From contig JAGTXZ010000019.1 of assembly GCA_018398575.1 (NCBI GenBank), positions 1,054,001 through 1,118,000 on the forward strand: DNA of 64,000 nucleotides, read 5' to 3'. Position numbers and translations under genes: made by a program. This stretch comes from Ampelomyces quisqualis (lineage: Eukaryota > Ascomycota > Dothideomycetes > Pleosporales > Phaeosphaeriaceae). Shown here piece after piece: positions 24,701 through 36,241 of the stretch (positions within the stretch are counted from its first letter, which is position 1; each line of letters opens with the position of its first letter). The notes beneath the pieces are model-generated. The model saw only the letters and a list, made by a program, of their open reading frames with translations. It ran no database searches and was not told where the DNA came from.

Positions 24701-27700
24701 TTAATTATCTTAATAATTTTTGTATTACGTATCTTAATAACATCCTAATCTACTTAGAGGATATAAACGCACATTAGGAACACGTCTAAAAGGTCCTAGA
24801 GCGCCTACGTACTGCAGGACTCTAAGTAGATATCTAGAAGAGTAAATTCTATATAACCTACACAAAGTATCTAGGTTACGTTTTAACAAACTAGAGCACT
24901 AAAGTTAACCCTAACAAGGTAAAAGCACTCTAAAACTAGGCTAAACCTACTACAGTTACTAGCGTTAAGTTATTTCTTAGTTTTGCTAGTTTCTATTAAC
25001 AATTTATTAAGGATTTTTCCTGTGTAACTAAACTAATTATAAAGCTTTAAAGTCCTGCTACACTATTTAAATAGACTACAGACTACTAACAGGCTTTTAA
25101 TCAGATTAAAGCCTTACTCTTAGCTATTCTTACGCTATCTTATTTCTATCTTAAGTATAACACAAAGTTAAAAACTAACGCGTTAGATAGAGTAATAGTA
25201 AGAGTACTCTCTTAGAAGCACTCTAACAACAAGTAGTATTCTATAGCCTTCTACAGTTACGCCCTATCTAGGGCTAAGCTTAATTAGGAAATATATAACA
25301 AAGAACTTTTTGCTATTCTAAAAGCGTTTAAGAAGTAGAGAGCTAAACTTACCTCTATACAGAGTTAAATCTAGGTGTATTTAGATTACTACTCTTTAGA
25401 ATACTTTATAACTACTAAGGTTCTTAATGTACGTTAAGCACAATAGGTAGAGATTATTACTCTTTTTAATTTCTGCATTAAGTACACGCCTAGTAAGCTT
25501 AACAAGCAAGCTAATATCCTAAGCTAAAGAGAATAGGATATTAGCAAGGTTAAGGCTGCCTAACAAGATAACAGATCTTGTGTACTTCTAGGACCTAAAC
25601 GCCTAAACCCCCTAGTTAACTCTAAACTAGCTTAGAACTACATCTGTAACTAGCTAGAGGTTAATGTTTTAGCTATTTTAGTCTAATCTATTAGTGCCTC
25701 CTTAAATCTTAACTTGTTAGAACTAATTAAAGCCCTGCTAGCAGAGAATTGCTACTCTTTTAAGGAAGAACGCCTTACGTTACTATAGCTATATTATATC
25801 TAAGAAGGACTACTGCTATATTACTTACGCCTATGTATATCTAGGGATTTCTCTTTGTGCACTTAACTAATTAGAGAGGCTTACAATTAGGTATCTACTA
25901 CTTATCTAAGCGCTATAAAGACATATTAGCTCCTGTCTTAGTAGTATTATTAGAAGAGTATAGAGGCTACATGCAAACGCTATATACAAAACTGCGTTTC
26001 CTGTTAAAGATCCTATCTAAGACAGCTCTAATCCTAAGGTTTCCTCTATCTATTACTAATTCCTAATAGGCCTATATAGCATTTGTGTATAGATTTTAAG
26101 ATATTTCTAATAGATTGTTATAGCTATAATTAAATTATACTTGTTATTAATTATCTATCTAAGCAAGCTGTTTTTATTCCTTACTACAAAACAATTAACG
26201 CTTAAGAAATAGCTTACTTGTTTATCTAATAGGTATACTAATTTGGCTATACGCCTAAAAGTATAGTGTCTAACTGCAGACTCTAGTTTGTGTCTTAATT
26301 CTAGTCTAAGTTCTGCAAGATCCTAGGCGTATAACTTAAGCTTTCTACAGCCTACTATAAACAAACTAATAGACAAACTAAGATTATAAACAAGTATATT
26401 AATTAACAATTAAGGCCTTTTGTATCCTATTACTAGAACAACTAGAGTAACCTCTTGCTAATAATTAATTAAGCCTAAGCTACGCTGCTACACTCTGCAA
26501 TTAGTATAGCGCTATACTAGCTTCTGTTTAGATCTAAACTATAATAGAGCTAGGATTAAGCATTATTTTCTTTGAAACACAAAGATATAAACGTTAAGGA
26601 TGCCTTAAGCTTAGCTACTTATATGCATAAAGCCTAGCTTACAGCTAAAGACAATATAGAGAAAGCGTAGAAACAGATAGCTGCTAAAGTAAACAAACAT
26701 TATTAACCTGTTAATTAGATAGTAGGTAACAAGGTTTACCTCTTAACCTAAAATCTATCTGTTACTTACCTAAGTTACAAACTTACTAAATTGTAAGAGA
26801 GCCCCTTTAAAGTTCTTAAACAAGTTAGCTATTTATTTTAACTAAAGCTACCTAAAGGTTCTAAGATCTATAACGTGTTTGCTCTAGACGTCCTCTACAA
26901 GGACTCTAATAACCCCCTGCCTAGTTAGTTAAGCCTAAACCTATCTAGTATTCTAATTTAAGGTATTAAAGAATAGGAAGTTAAAGAGATCCTAGCTAGC
27001 AAGCTGTACTGCTCTATCCTAAAGTATTGTGTAAAATAGGTAGGCTATAATTCTAACCCTACCTAGTACAATGCCTTAAACTTTATAAGCGCCTTACATA
27101 TATTACAAGCGTTTTATAAACGCTATCTAAAACAGCTAGGACCTCTATAAGCATTAGCTAAGTAGATTATAGTATAGGAAAAAGAAGTTAAAAATCTTAC
27201 AGTATTGCAAGACAATTATATTAGAGAAATTAAACTTAATGTTACAACTACTACACTAGTAAGTAACAGCTATTAACAATAGGAGTCTTACTCTTCTATT
27301 AGATCTAACAGCAGACTGTTGCCGCTACTAGTAGGACGTTCTTAACTATCTAAATCCCTAGGTACAGACACTAACGTACTACCTAGTTGTCTTCTATTCT
27401 AGCCTTGCCTACTGCAAGTACTAGCCTTTTGCGCTGCTACCTTCTACTTTGCTACTACCTAAAACGTTACTACCTACGCCTCCTCTTACTCTGCTAACTA
27501 ATTAGCTCTTAATACTATTATAACATTTACTAGCTAAGCAACTACACTAGTTAACCTAGCTGTACTTCTCTTAAGCAACCTAACCTTCTTAGCTATTACT
27601 CTAACTTCTTTAGCTAGCTCCTCCCTCTAGTAATAAGCGCTAACTAATAAGTTAGCGTTGTTTATATTAGCTACTTGTATAGTGCTTACTTGTACAATAG

Positions 27701-28335
27701 TAGCTAACTAAAACGCTGCCTCTTTAATAGCAGCCTCTTACTCTAACACTACTTTATTAGACTTGTCTCTACCTAAGGTAGTAAACCTGCAGTTAAGGGC
27801 CTTAGAAAAGCTATTATACTCTTAGCCTGCATATAAGAGAACTAGCTAACACTTCTTATTTAAGAGTGTGTAATAAGTACACTTCTTAGACACGTCTAAA
27901 TAGAATCTAAACTTAATATTAAAATAGCTACAGGCAAAAGCCCTTGCAACCTGCAAGCAAACAACCTAATAGGCTAGAAGATAAGCTCTAGAAGGGACAG
28001 GAATAGGTATTATGTGTATCTGCAGAAACAATTAGCTAATAATTAAATTAGAAGAGCAGTTAGATAGCTGTAGGTATACAAACGTGTAAGGAGAAAGTAT
28101 AGAGAAGTAGTATACTAGAAAGCTAGCCTTGTATATATGCTTAAAAAGCTTAAGGTAAAGTTAGGAATGTTAAACGCGTTAGCGCGCTAATTAAAATAAC
28201 AACAAACAGCTATATTATATTATTCTAAAATAAACTTAAGGTAAATAAGAGTTTACAACAATTTAGAGAGGTATCTAAAACAACACTAATACAAACCTAA
28301 TTAATAGGAACTATTAATTTTAAGAAGAGAAGTAA

Positions 28336-28634
28336 TATAATAAGTATATGCAAACACATATTATATCTGTTACCTTATAAAGGCTTAGTAACAGATTATA
28401 TAGGGAGCTAGTAGATTAGAACTAAAAGCGCTCTAACAGCGCTCTAACTTAGCTGCTACGCCCACTATAAATATAAGCCTATAGCATAGATAGAGAACAA
28501 GTTTCTCTTGTCCTTCTGTACAAGACCTATAGGTGTATAGCCAATTTAGAATCTCTGATATAACACGCACTTCTATATGCCTCTGATACGTATCCAATTC
28601 AATCCTAATAGCTATACCTACCTGCGTTATTACA
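28336..28634 (+). repeat. 3' LTR of gypsy element 3
   Basis: This is the 299-bp partner of 21492–21790. Its first bases read TATAATAAG instead of TGTAACAAG, so both the terminal TG and the inner CA were lost to transitions. It ends ATTACA directly before the TTAAC duplication. Confidence 0.92.
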
Positions 28635-28639
28635 TTAAC

Positions 28640-30110
28640 AGTAGCTTAAAGACAGTAACTTTAAGATAAAGCTATAATATCTTAAATATAGTGCACTTAT
28701 TAAACACCTATTACAACTAAAATTTATAGACTAGTATATAGTTAGAACTTTAAAGATATTTAACACGTTAGCGCTACGCCTAATTACTAATAATAATAAT
28801 CTAGCTATAACTGTTAACTTATACGTTAAGATAAGAAGCCTTAAGGGCGTTGCAATTAAATGCTAGACTCTAGTACAAGATAAAGTTAAGCCTAGTAGTA
28901 ATACAACCTAGAATAGTATATAAATAACAATAGCTAACTACATAATATAGTGCACTTTACTTTAGGTAGCAACAGCAATATTATAAACCTAGTAGGTACT
29001 ACTAGAGATAAGAGGTAAAGGCGCCTCTACTTAGAGCTTAATAATAACACTAAAGATAATAACTGTAAATAACAAAAGATAACAAGAGCGCTAGTAGACT
29101 TAGCCTGTAAACTATTAACAGGACCTAAAGTAAACAGTAGCAAACGCTTTAACAAATAGAGCAGAGGTAAGAAGAAGAAGAATAACAGCCTAGACATACG
29201 TATTAAGACTCTAACTACTAAAATTAAGCGCCTAGAAGAGCAGAACAACAGTACTATAAAGAAAGTAGAGGAAAGTAAAGACAAAGATACTACGTAAACA
29301 CAAACAACGCAATATCTACGCTAATTACTATACTTAGACAAAAACGCAAAAGTGCTATAAAAAAATAATAAAGGTTGCTAAAAGAAGATGCTTACTCTAG
29401 TAGTAAAGAAGAATAAGAAAAGTGTAATAAAGGTAATAGAAATAAAAATAAAGAGCTCTAGTTAGTAAAACAACTTACGTTAGAAGAAAGGCTGCAGCTC
29501 TAAGCTTTACTAAACGCAAGGTAAGTGCACTATAAAGAGCCTATAACTATAATCTACGCAACTAATACGTAAGACAGAATAGTAGATAAACTGCAAGCTT
29601 AAATTAGAGTAGCAATAGAATACTACTAAGAGAACAAATAGTAGACAGCAGCTAACTTCTTTAGATCTTTTTTAAAAGACTTTAAGGATAACGTGCCTAT
29701 AATACTACATTTATTATAGAGACTAATAGTTCTATTTATAGTATACTAACTAACAAAGGCCTATATACTTTATAAAAAAGAGCTATCTTTAGATAATAGC
29801 AGTATATTTAGAAATATAATAAGTATAAAAAAAACAAGATTAGCTATACTTATAATAATTATAGGGTATACGCACTTTAAGAACTAGACTAAAGTGTAAG
29901 AAAACTAATTAAAGAATAAAACTAGTTAATATAGAGCTAAAGACAACAGTTAAGAACAGTACTTTACAACAGACTAACAGACATTTCTATATATATGCAA
30001 AAAAACCCCTTTAATACTAAAAGAGCTACAGTTAGCAGCATTTATAGTAAGCAAATAGGACTACGCACTAGCTGCATAGAAGGCTAAAATTATTACTATA
30101 GGCCTTTGCA
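28640..30110. repeat. RIP-degraded sequence, unassigned (right flank of gypsy element 3)
   Basis: No host gene is evident. One plus-strand frame near 29080–29290 is lysine/glutamate-rich and could encode a coiled coil (RLEEQNNSTIKKVEESKDKD), perhaps part of the older element interrupted by gypsy element 3. The 85-codon minus-strand opening at 29027–29284 is its antisense shadow. Class undetermined. Confidence 0.5.
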
Positions 30111-33100
30111 AATCTAAATAGTGCAACGTTAGCTTAAGCTTACACTCGCGTTTTTGAGCCTAGTAAGGCTGTAGAGAAGATACTCAAAAAGGAGTATACT
30201 TGTAGGCTACACTTCCTTAAGAGGAATAGCTTTAAGACACTATAGGCTAAAGCTAAATAGCTAAAATTTTGCAATAAGCTAACGCTTAATAAGTTAGCTC
30301 TAGTTACTAATTAGAATTAGTAGTAAGTTTATTACGTTATTTTATTACATACTTATTCTAACTAGTCTGCTAGGAGGCGTAAGCCTATACTCCTCCCTAA
30401 GTTTAATTAGCTTCTAGAGCTCTATAGTAATAGGCTATACGTTAAGGGACGCAATAATACTAAATGTAAAGAAGAGGTTAACAATTCTAGTAAAGAGCTA
30501 GAGGTATACTATAAGACACTGCCTAATAAATATAAAGATAAGAAGAGTAGGAATTAGAGTAATAGCACTTAGGAGAAGTTTTCTAATAGTACTTAGAAGA
30601 GCTGTTTAGACGCTAAGTAACATGTATAATTAAAGTTACTATATATTATTACCTAATGTAGATAAGACTAGAAAATTTTGCTACTACTGTAAAACCTAAT
30701 TTCTTAATTTCTAAAAGTTTAGCCTTACTATCTGCCCTCTAACTAGAGGAATAACGCCTCTAGTAGAATAACTACTTCTCTTACTTAAAGTAATACTACA
30801 CTATAGTATTACTATTCTATTATTACTGCAATTTACTACTTCTTTTTCTTAAGATATTAATACTTAGTTATTACACTTTTTTATTACACAAATAGACCTA
30901 AGCAACTCCTCTCTACTTCTAGACAACCTATACCCTAATCTACCTAAAATACTCTATAATTTTTTACTTTACGCCCTCTAAATCCTTAAGTCTAGAATTA
31001 AGAGAATAGTTTTTGTTCTTAGGTAGCCTATTTAAGATAATATAACTGTATATGCTATATAAGATGCCTAGTAGCAGAATACGTTATAGGCCTAAGACTC
31101 TAATAATTCTAATCTATAATAGAATAGAGCTAAACGTTCTGCAATAATATAGACTTAATTTAGAAAAAGAGCTTATATTAACAGCAGCAAACTACACGTA
31201 TATTGCCTAAACTATAGGCACGTACTTTAACACCTAACTAACAAGTATATAGAGATAAAACACTTTAGCAACTACCTTTAGTCTAATAGTTATAGAGATG
31301 TTACAAAATCTATTTACATAAGGCAGCCTTTCTTACTTATTACACTATTACGTCTATAACCCTTGTAACTGTTTACTACACAGCAATTTAAACTAGAAAT
31401 TGTACGCGTACTTCTTAATAGAAACTAGTTCTTTTAAATATTAGAGTAACTCTTATTTTACTACTTTATAGAGTTTCTTTAGCCTAGCACTACTATACTT
31501 AGCTAATATAAGTTTACTCTTATACTCTAGGAACAATACAAGCAGGCAACTAAAAACCTCTTTTCTAATCTTAGTAAGTTAACAAAAATCTTAATTACTC
31601 TTAACGCCTAGTCTACTACTAACTCTTTAAGCTTTTTAGCTATTAAAGCCTATTATATTAACACAAGCTAGCAGATAAAAGAAGTTCTATTAGATTTTAT
31701 GCTCTTACGTAAGCAGTACACTAGGGCTTTTATAGCAACTAATCTTATGCAGGTACTTAAAAATATAAAAATATTAAAAGAATTACTAGTAGTTACCTGT
31801 AACAACGCTTTAAACAATAGGACTCTTAGTAGAAGCCTAGAAAGCAATCTTGCTAATAAGAGGGTTTTTTAGAACGCAAAGGAAAACACTATACTATGCC
31901 TTACCTATATTATTAACCTAGTAGTGCAGGACATTATAGCCTACCTAAGGTTAACAGCCTTGCCTAAGATTAAAGAGGCTTAGCAGCTGCAACGCTATTA
32001 CGTTTACTAGATTAATAATAGTATATTAGTGCTAAACTTATTATAAAAGGTATATTACACTCTTTATTACAATTCTTTATTATACACTAAGCTCTCTCTA
32101 GATCTAGGCAATTTGTATTGCTATTAATTTGTCTTCTTAACGTTTTAAACAATTCCTAAAGGTACAATCTAATATACTACTAAAAAATTAACTCTGTATA
32201 ATCTAAGATGTTAAGACTAGGTAGAATTTAACCTATAATATGTGCAAGCGCGCCTGCTCCTTAGCTACTTATATTAACAAGTAGCTAGAGTAAGAGATTA
32301 CACTTAATTAGGCTTTATAAAGTAGTAGTAGTAATTTACAAAATAATAACGCAGTTATAGACTTTAAGAACCTTAAAAGGCTTTAGCTAGTATTTACTAA
32401 GTAGTTATACCTTAAGGCAATAACACGTATACTAGTAAACTTTAAAACAGCTACTAATAGAATTAGTAAAAGTAATATACCTTAGGCTCTATATATCTAG
32501 TTAATATATAACAGACTTTTTAACTTTTTAGATTAAATAACAACTAAGCTATCTTACAAGAAGAATAAGACTAGCTATTATAAAGAGTAGCTAGTAATAG
32601 TAAAGGCAGTAGTAGAGAAAGATAAGAAGAAGTTGTTAAAGTATTATTTACGCATAGATAAAGAATAGAGATATCTTTACAACATTATAACTGTCTTTAA
32701 TCTATCTTAGAAGCTTACTGCATATAAGGTAGAGACTATATTTATAATATAGGTTTATTACAGCATACTGCTAATATTACCTAGAGAGATATATAGAAAC
32801 TAGACTTTAAACGTATATACTAGTGTTAGTTCTTAGACTATATTAATTAATACAAAAACAACTCTATAGTAATAAATAAAGACTATACTCTAGTTTATTC
32901 TTTGTAACTACAGCGTTTACCTAAACACTAGTAGTTTAGAAGGCCTTCTTTCTAAAGAATATAGTCTAGTAGGTTAAGTGCTAATCTCTCTTATAAAACT
33001 AATACAAGTATTAGACTACTTTATGCAAAAGCTTTCTACTACCTTAGCACTTCTCTAACTAGTAAAGAAGATTACAAGAAATTATTAAATATACTTATCT

Positions 33101-33740
33101 AGTAGTAGGCTAACGCAAAAACGTACTTACGCTTAGCCTAGGTTGCTCAAGACGTACTAGCTATACAGCTTGCAGAAGTTAGAGTTAAGCGCTTGTTTAA
33201 TACTATAAAAAACGTTCTAAGAGACTAATAGTATAGGCTTAGAGCAGAAATAATCTAAAAGATTATAGTTGTAAAATACGTAATTACTAAGAAAGACGCA
33301 CAACTAAACTGTTCTATACTATAATTACTAACTACAGGATTTTAACAAAGCGCTAAGAGTATCTAGAATCTACTTAAGCTTCTAAGTCCTATTGATTTTA
33401 CTAGTCTAACTAGCTTATAAATCTAACGTTTTAAGAATTAGACAAGTAATAAGAAGTAAGAGAGTAACAGAAAAAGTAATATTAGAGAATCTACAACTCT
33501 ATTATATAGTGCACTACTCTAGACTTCTAAGTATAAGCAGCGCCTATAGAAGAAGAGATTAAGGCCTTCTTATTTCTTAGACTAGTAAGCGTAATAAAAA
33601 AATGTAATAAAGAGCAGCTCTTAACTAGCTAAATTAAGTAAGGTAAAAACTATAATAAATAACTATAATAGGCAGGTTATAAAGCTAATTAAATAACTGC
33701 AATTTTAAACTATAGTGCCTAAACCTAGTTCTTGCGATAA
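30111..33740 (+). pseudogene. hAT-family transposase relic
   Basis: At 31798 onward the plus strand reads CNNALNNRTLSRSL, matching the 'CDNASNN' part of the hAT catalytic region, and about 110 bp later HIINLVVQDI matches 'HxxNLxVQ'. At 33124–33198 the frame gives YLRLA*VAQDVLAIQLAEVRVKRLF, the hAT C-terminal dimerisation block ('YP.LA.xAxDxLxIP.xxxxxERxFS'), followed by a block near 33,230 like 'RxRLxxExIExxxxxK'. Stops interrupt every frame. Terminal inverted repeats were not identified, so limits are approximate. The short TIR elements at 35.0–35.4 and 37.4–38.2 kb have hAT-like CAG ends, but a link to this copy is unproven. Confidence 0.75.
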
Positions 33741-34640
33741 CCTTATTTTAGGATATATGCTAAAATACCTCTATTTCTTTTACTCTACTTTACTCCTAAG
33801 TAACATACTTATTACAGGCGTTAGATTAGAGGCGCTGCACAAGTATAACTCTAGAGCAGGTACTCTAACCTAACTAATAACCTAACCTTAACCCCCTAAG
33901 CTATATACCTTAACCTAAACTCTACTCTAGCTCCTGCATAACTTAAACCTTACTCTACCTCTCTTAGGTTATACTCTAACCTAACTACTACCTATAGGGA
34001 AGTACCCTAAACCTATTTACTAGCGTAACTAAGTTAGAGCTAATTTAGAGTACTTTTAGCGCTACTTCTACTATCTCTTATGTAATCTATTACTAAGCCT
34101 TTATAAGGTATTAGATGTAACATGTGTTTGCATGTGCTTGTTACAAATAGAAGAACCTAGTACCTTTCGCGCTAGAGCACTACAAAAGGTCTAGAGCCTA
34201 GAACTAAATACTGCTCTAGACTAGAACTTAAATACTACTCTAGACTAGAACTCTTAGGGTCTAGATAGCTACTATAAAATCTCTAGGACCTAGTATTAGC
34301 TATAGGTATTAAATTCACAACCTTTATACTTTAGTAACTACTCTAAGTTAGCCCCCTTATATATATATACCTCTAATACGTATCTAATTTAATTCTAATA
34401 GCTATACCTACCTACGTTATTACAGGTAAGTTATATATATTTATTAAGACTTAAAATTTAGCTTTATATACTTCTATAACTCTAGCGCGTGTTTTCTTAA
34501 CATAACTATTTCTATAATATATAATTTTATACAGGTTAATTTAAAAGGTATAATAGAATAGTTTAGCAGCTTTAGAAATTTTATGTATAAGGTTGTGGTA
34601 GAGTTTTATTATATGTGTAGTTCAAAAATATCATTAGGGT
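33741..34640. repeat. LTR debris and CTAACCTAAC-rich sequence
   Basis: Positions 33860–33990 are rich in CTAACCTAAC-like words similar to those at 487–594. Positions 34018–34145 are similar, in inverted orientation, to the first part of the gypsy element 3 LTR. Positions 34360–34434 match the last part of that LTR in plus orientation, ending GTTATTACA. No gene is present. Composition changes sharply at about 34,640, the edge of the gene island. Confidence 0.65.
34116..34434 (+). repeat. Possible solo LTR related to gypsy element 3
   Basis: It starts with the palindromic TGTAACATGTGTTTGCATG followed by TGCTTGTTACA and ends CTACGTTATTACA, as the 299-bp LTRs do. The 3' 75 bp match those LTRs clearly; the middle, with three repeats of CTCTAGACTAGAACT-like units (about 34210–34255), does not. 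An inverted LTR start overlaps its first 30 bp. Likely a diverged solo LTR or rearranged remnant. Confidence 0.5.
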
Positions 34641-34663
34641 AGGCATTATTATTAGGGTGATAG

Positions 34664-34682
34664 GCCCGTGCTTCGCACGGGC
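34664..34682. other. 8-bp stem hairpin at island edge
   Basis: GCCCGTGC, loop TTC, GCACGGGC form a perfect GC-rich stem-loop within 40 bp of the shift from AT-rich to normal composition. No reading frame or promoter suggests a terminator. It may be a transposon end or chance. Confidence 0.5.
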
Positions 34683-34689
34683 AATCCTT

Positions 34690-36241
34690 TAGGATTTTTC
34701 GAAGAAACCGTTGGGCCCGAGTAGAGCTAAGAACCTAAAGCTGTAATCCTCCCCTTGGCTTGCTGTTTCTGTATGGAGTTACGGCGACAGCGACCGCGAC
34801 AGTGAGGTTGGGGGTGTAAACATAATAATAGAGAAAGCAACACAGCAAAATTGGTGTACAGCTACCTATTTAAAGTAGTGTGTAGGCATACGCGAGTGCA
34901 GCGGACATGCAGGTCCCACAACACTAGGTCACGATACTGGATAGCCATCCATCCGGTTACGATACAGCACGCTGAACCTCTACAATCATCGCCCTGCTGC
35001 AGATTTACTACAGCCTATGAAGGCGCCGCGCTATATAGCCGCTACAACTAGAATGGGCAATGGGGGTGCGGATTACCTTATTATAGGGGTGCGCAGTAAC
35101 GTCTCCTATGCCCGCGTGGCTGGGAAGGGGCTTGAAGAAATGGCTCCGGCGCGGCGTTGTGAGGTGTTCCCTCCCTCTTGGATCTCGAAAAATACGTGCG
35201 GAGCGTTAACAAAAAGTTTGAAGTTCTATGCAGCAATTCACTTTCTAGCAGCTTTTTTGAGCCAATTAGAGGAGCCGTAGGGGCCGTATATGGCCCGTGC
35301 AACAGTACTACGACTACGGGGCGTAGGCCTATCCCAAATCGTCACCACTATAAGTAATTCACCCTGTTGTAGGCAGTAGCGTAAGCTGATTGGTCGATTA
35401 GCAGCAGTACTACGTCCTGTTCTTGGCGCTGAAGTGAAAGCTGGGCTGGTTAATGTACTGTGATGATTGGAATTTGAGGGAGGACAGTTAGATACTTACA
35501 CGTCTTTTTGCTTGTGCTTGAAGCACTTGGACTTCGCGGACATCTCTTGCTCACGCCAAGGATTGTGCTTGTCTGTTCTGCGAGCGTGAGCTTCTTCGCC
35601 AGATCAGGCTGCCGCTGCGTGCTCGTGATAACGACGATCGTGTTTCAAACACGTGAAAACACATTCTCTGCAGTTAGCGTACAATGTAGGACACGGGGGA
35701 AGCCTTGCGTTCCTATGGATTTCCTTCAAAATGATATAGTGTGCTTCGCACCGTGAAAGAAATGATCGAAAGATACTAATCGCAGCTGAAAAAACAAGCA
35801 GTATCTCGTGCTACCAGGATTAATTGCACGATGCAGAGACGAACTACTATTGGTGCTGCACCTGAAATGGTAGCTTCAGCATCTTCCAGGAGCAACCAGA
35901 ACACCGGACAGATCCACAGAGCCGCATTACCCCAAGTTTGGCCGTCGAAACAAGACATCCCAGCCTTCGCCACTCTTCTTGCAAAACACCTGCCCAGCTT
36001 CGACAAGCGTCGCAGGGAAGGGATTTTTTTACGTAATAAGACTAAATAGAGAGTGCGTACGTATGGCATCGGTGTTCGTTTGCCAGACTTCAAAAACAAT
36101 GGTATAGAGTTGACATGCATATGGCTTGCACGTGTGGGAACGAGGCTGGAAGGATTCAACACGCCCTATGGGCACCACTTGGCTGGATTTTCCTATTCTT
36201 GTGACTAGGATCTCTTGTCCAGTCAAGACGGTCTGGGCGTC
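34690..36241. other. Island 1 left part without a confirmed gene
   Basis: Apart from the TIR-element copy ending at 35431, I find no gene I can support. A 72-codon plus-strand frame (35831–36049) has no recognisable domain. On the minus strand, GTAAGTATCTAAC…CATCACAG at 35453–35494 looks like an intron, which hints at a lost or unrecognised minus-strand gene between about 35,400 and 35,640. The region directly upstream of 36242 would be the promoter of the transporter. Confidence 0.45.
35020..35431. mobile_element. hAT-like non-autonomous element, copy 1
   Basis: The sequence from about 35145 to 35431 aligns with the right half of the element at 37418–38184. Shared blocks include GGCGCGGCGTTGTGA / AGCGCGGCGTTGTGA, GCAGCAATTCACT, AGCCAAT, GAGCCGTAGG / CAACCGTAGG and GATTGGTCGAT / CATTGGTCGAT. 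It ends CTTGGCGCTG, a diverged version of the other copy's CTCCCAGCGCTG terminus. The left end is not clear; weak similarity reaches to about 35020. Confidence 0.65.

Larger units (their letters stand above)
21492..28634 (+). mobile_element. Ty3/gypsy LTR retrotransposon 3 with chromodomain, RIP-inactivated
   Basis: The element is 7,143 bp with 299-bp LTRs and a perfect TTAAC duplication at 21487–21491 and 28635–28639. It reads on the plus strand. A Gag zinc knuckle CYNCSKLEHYFSNC (CX2CX4HX4C) is at 23159–23200. Reverse transcriptase has YLNNILIY at 24730–24753, a YLDD whose two GAT/GAC codons became AAT/AAC by TpG-to-TpA change. Near 26.7 kb a VGNKVYLL block resembles the integrase C-terminus. 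A block like 'YCVKWVGY…PTWYNALNF' near 27.03–27.10 kb resembles a chromodomain, placing it among chromoviruses, which target heterochromatin. TAG/TAA codons are scattered throughout. Confidence 0.92.
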
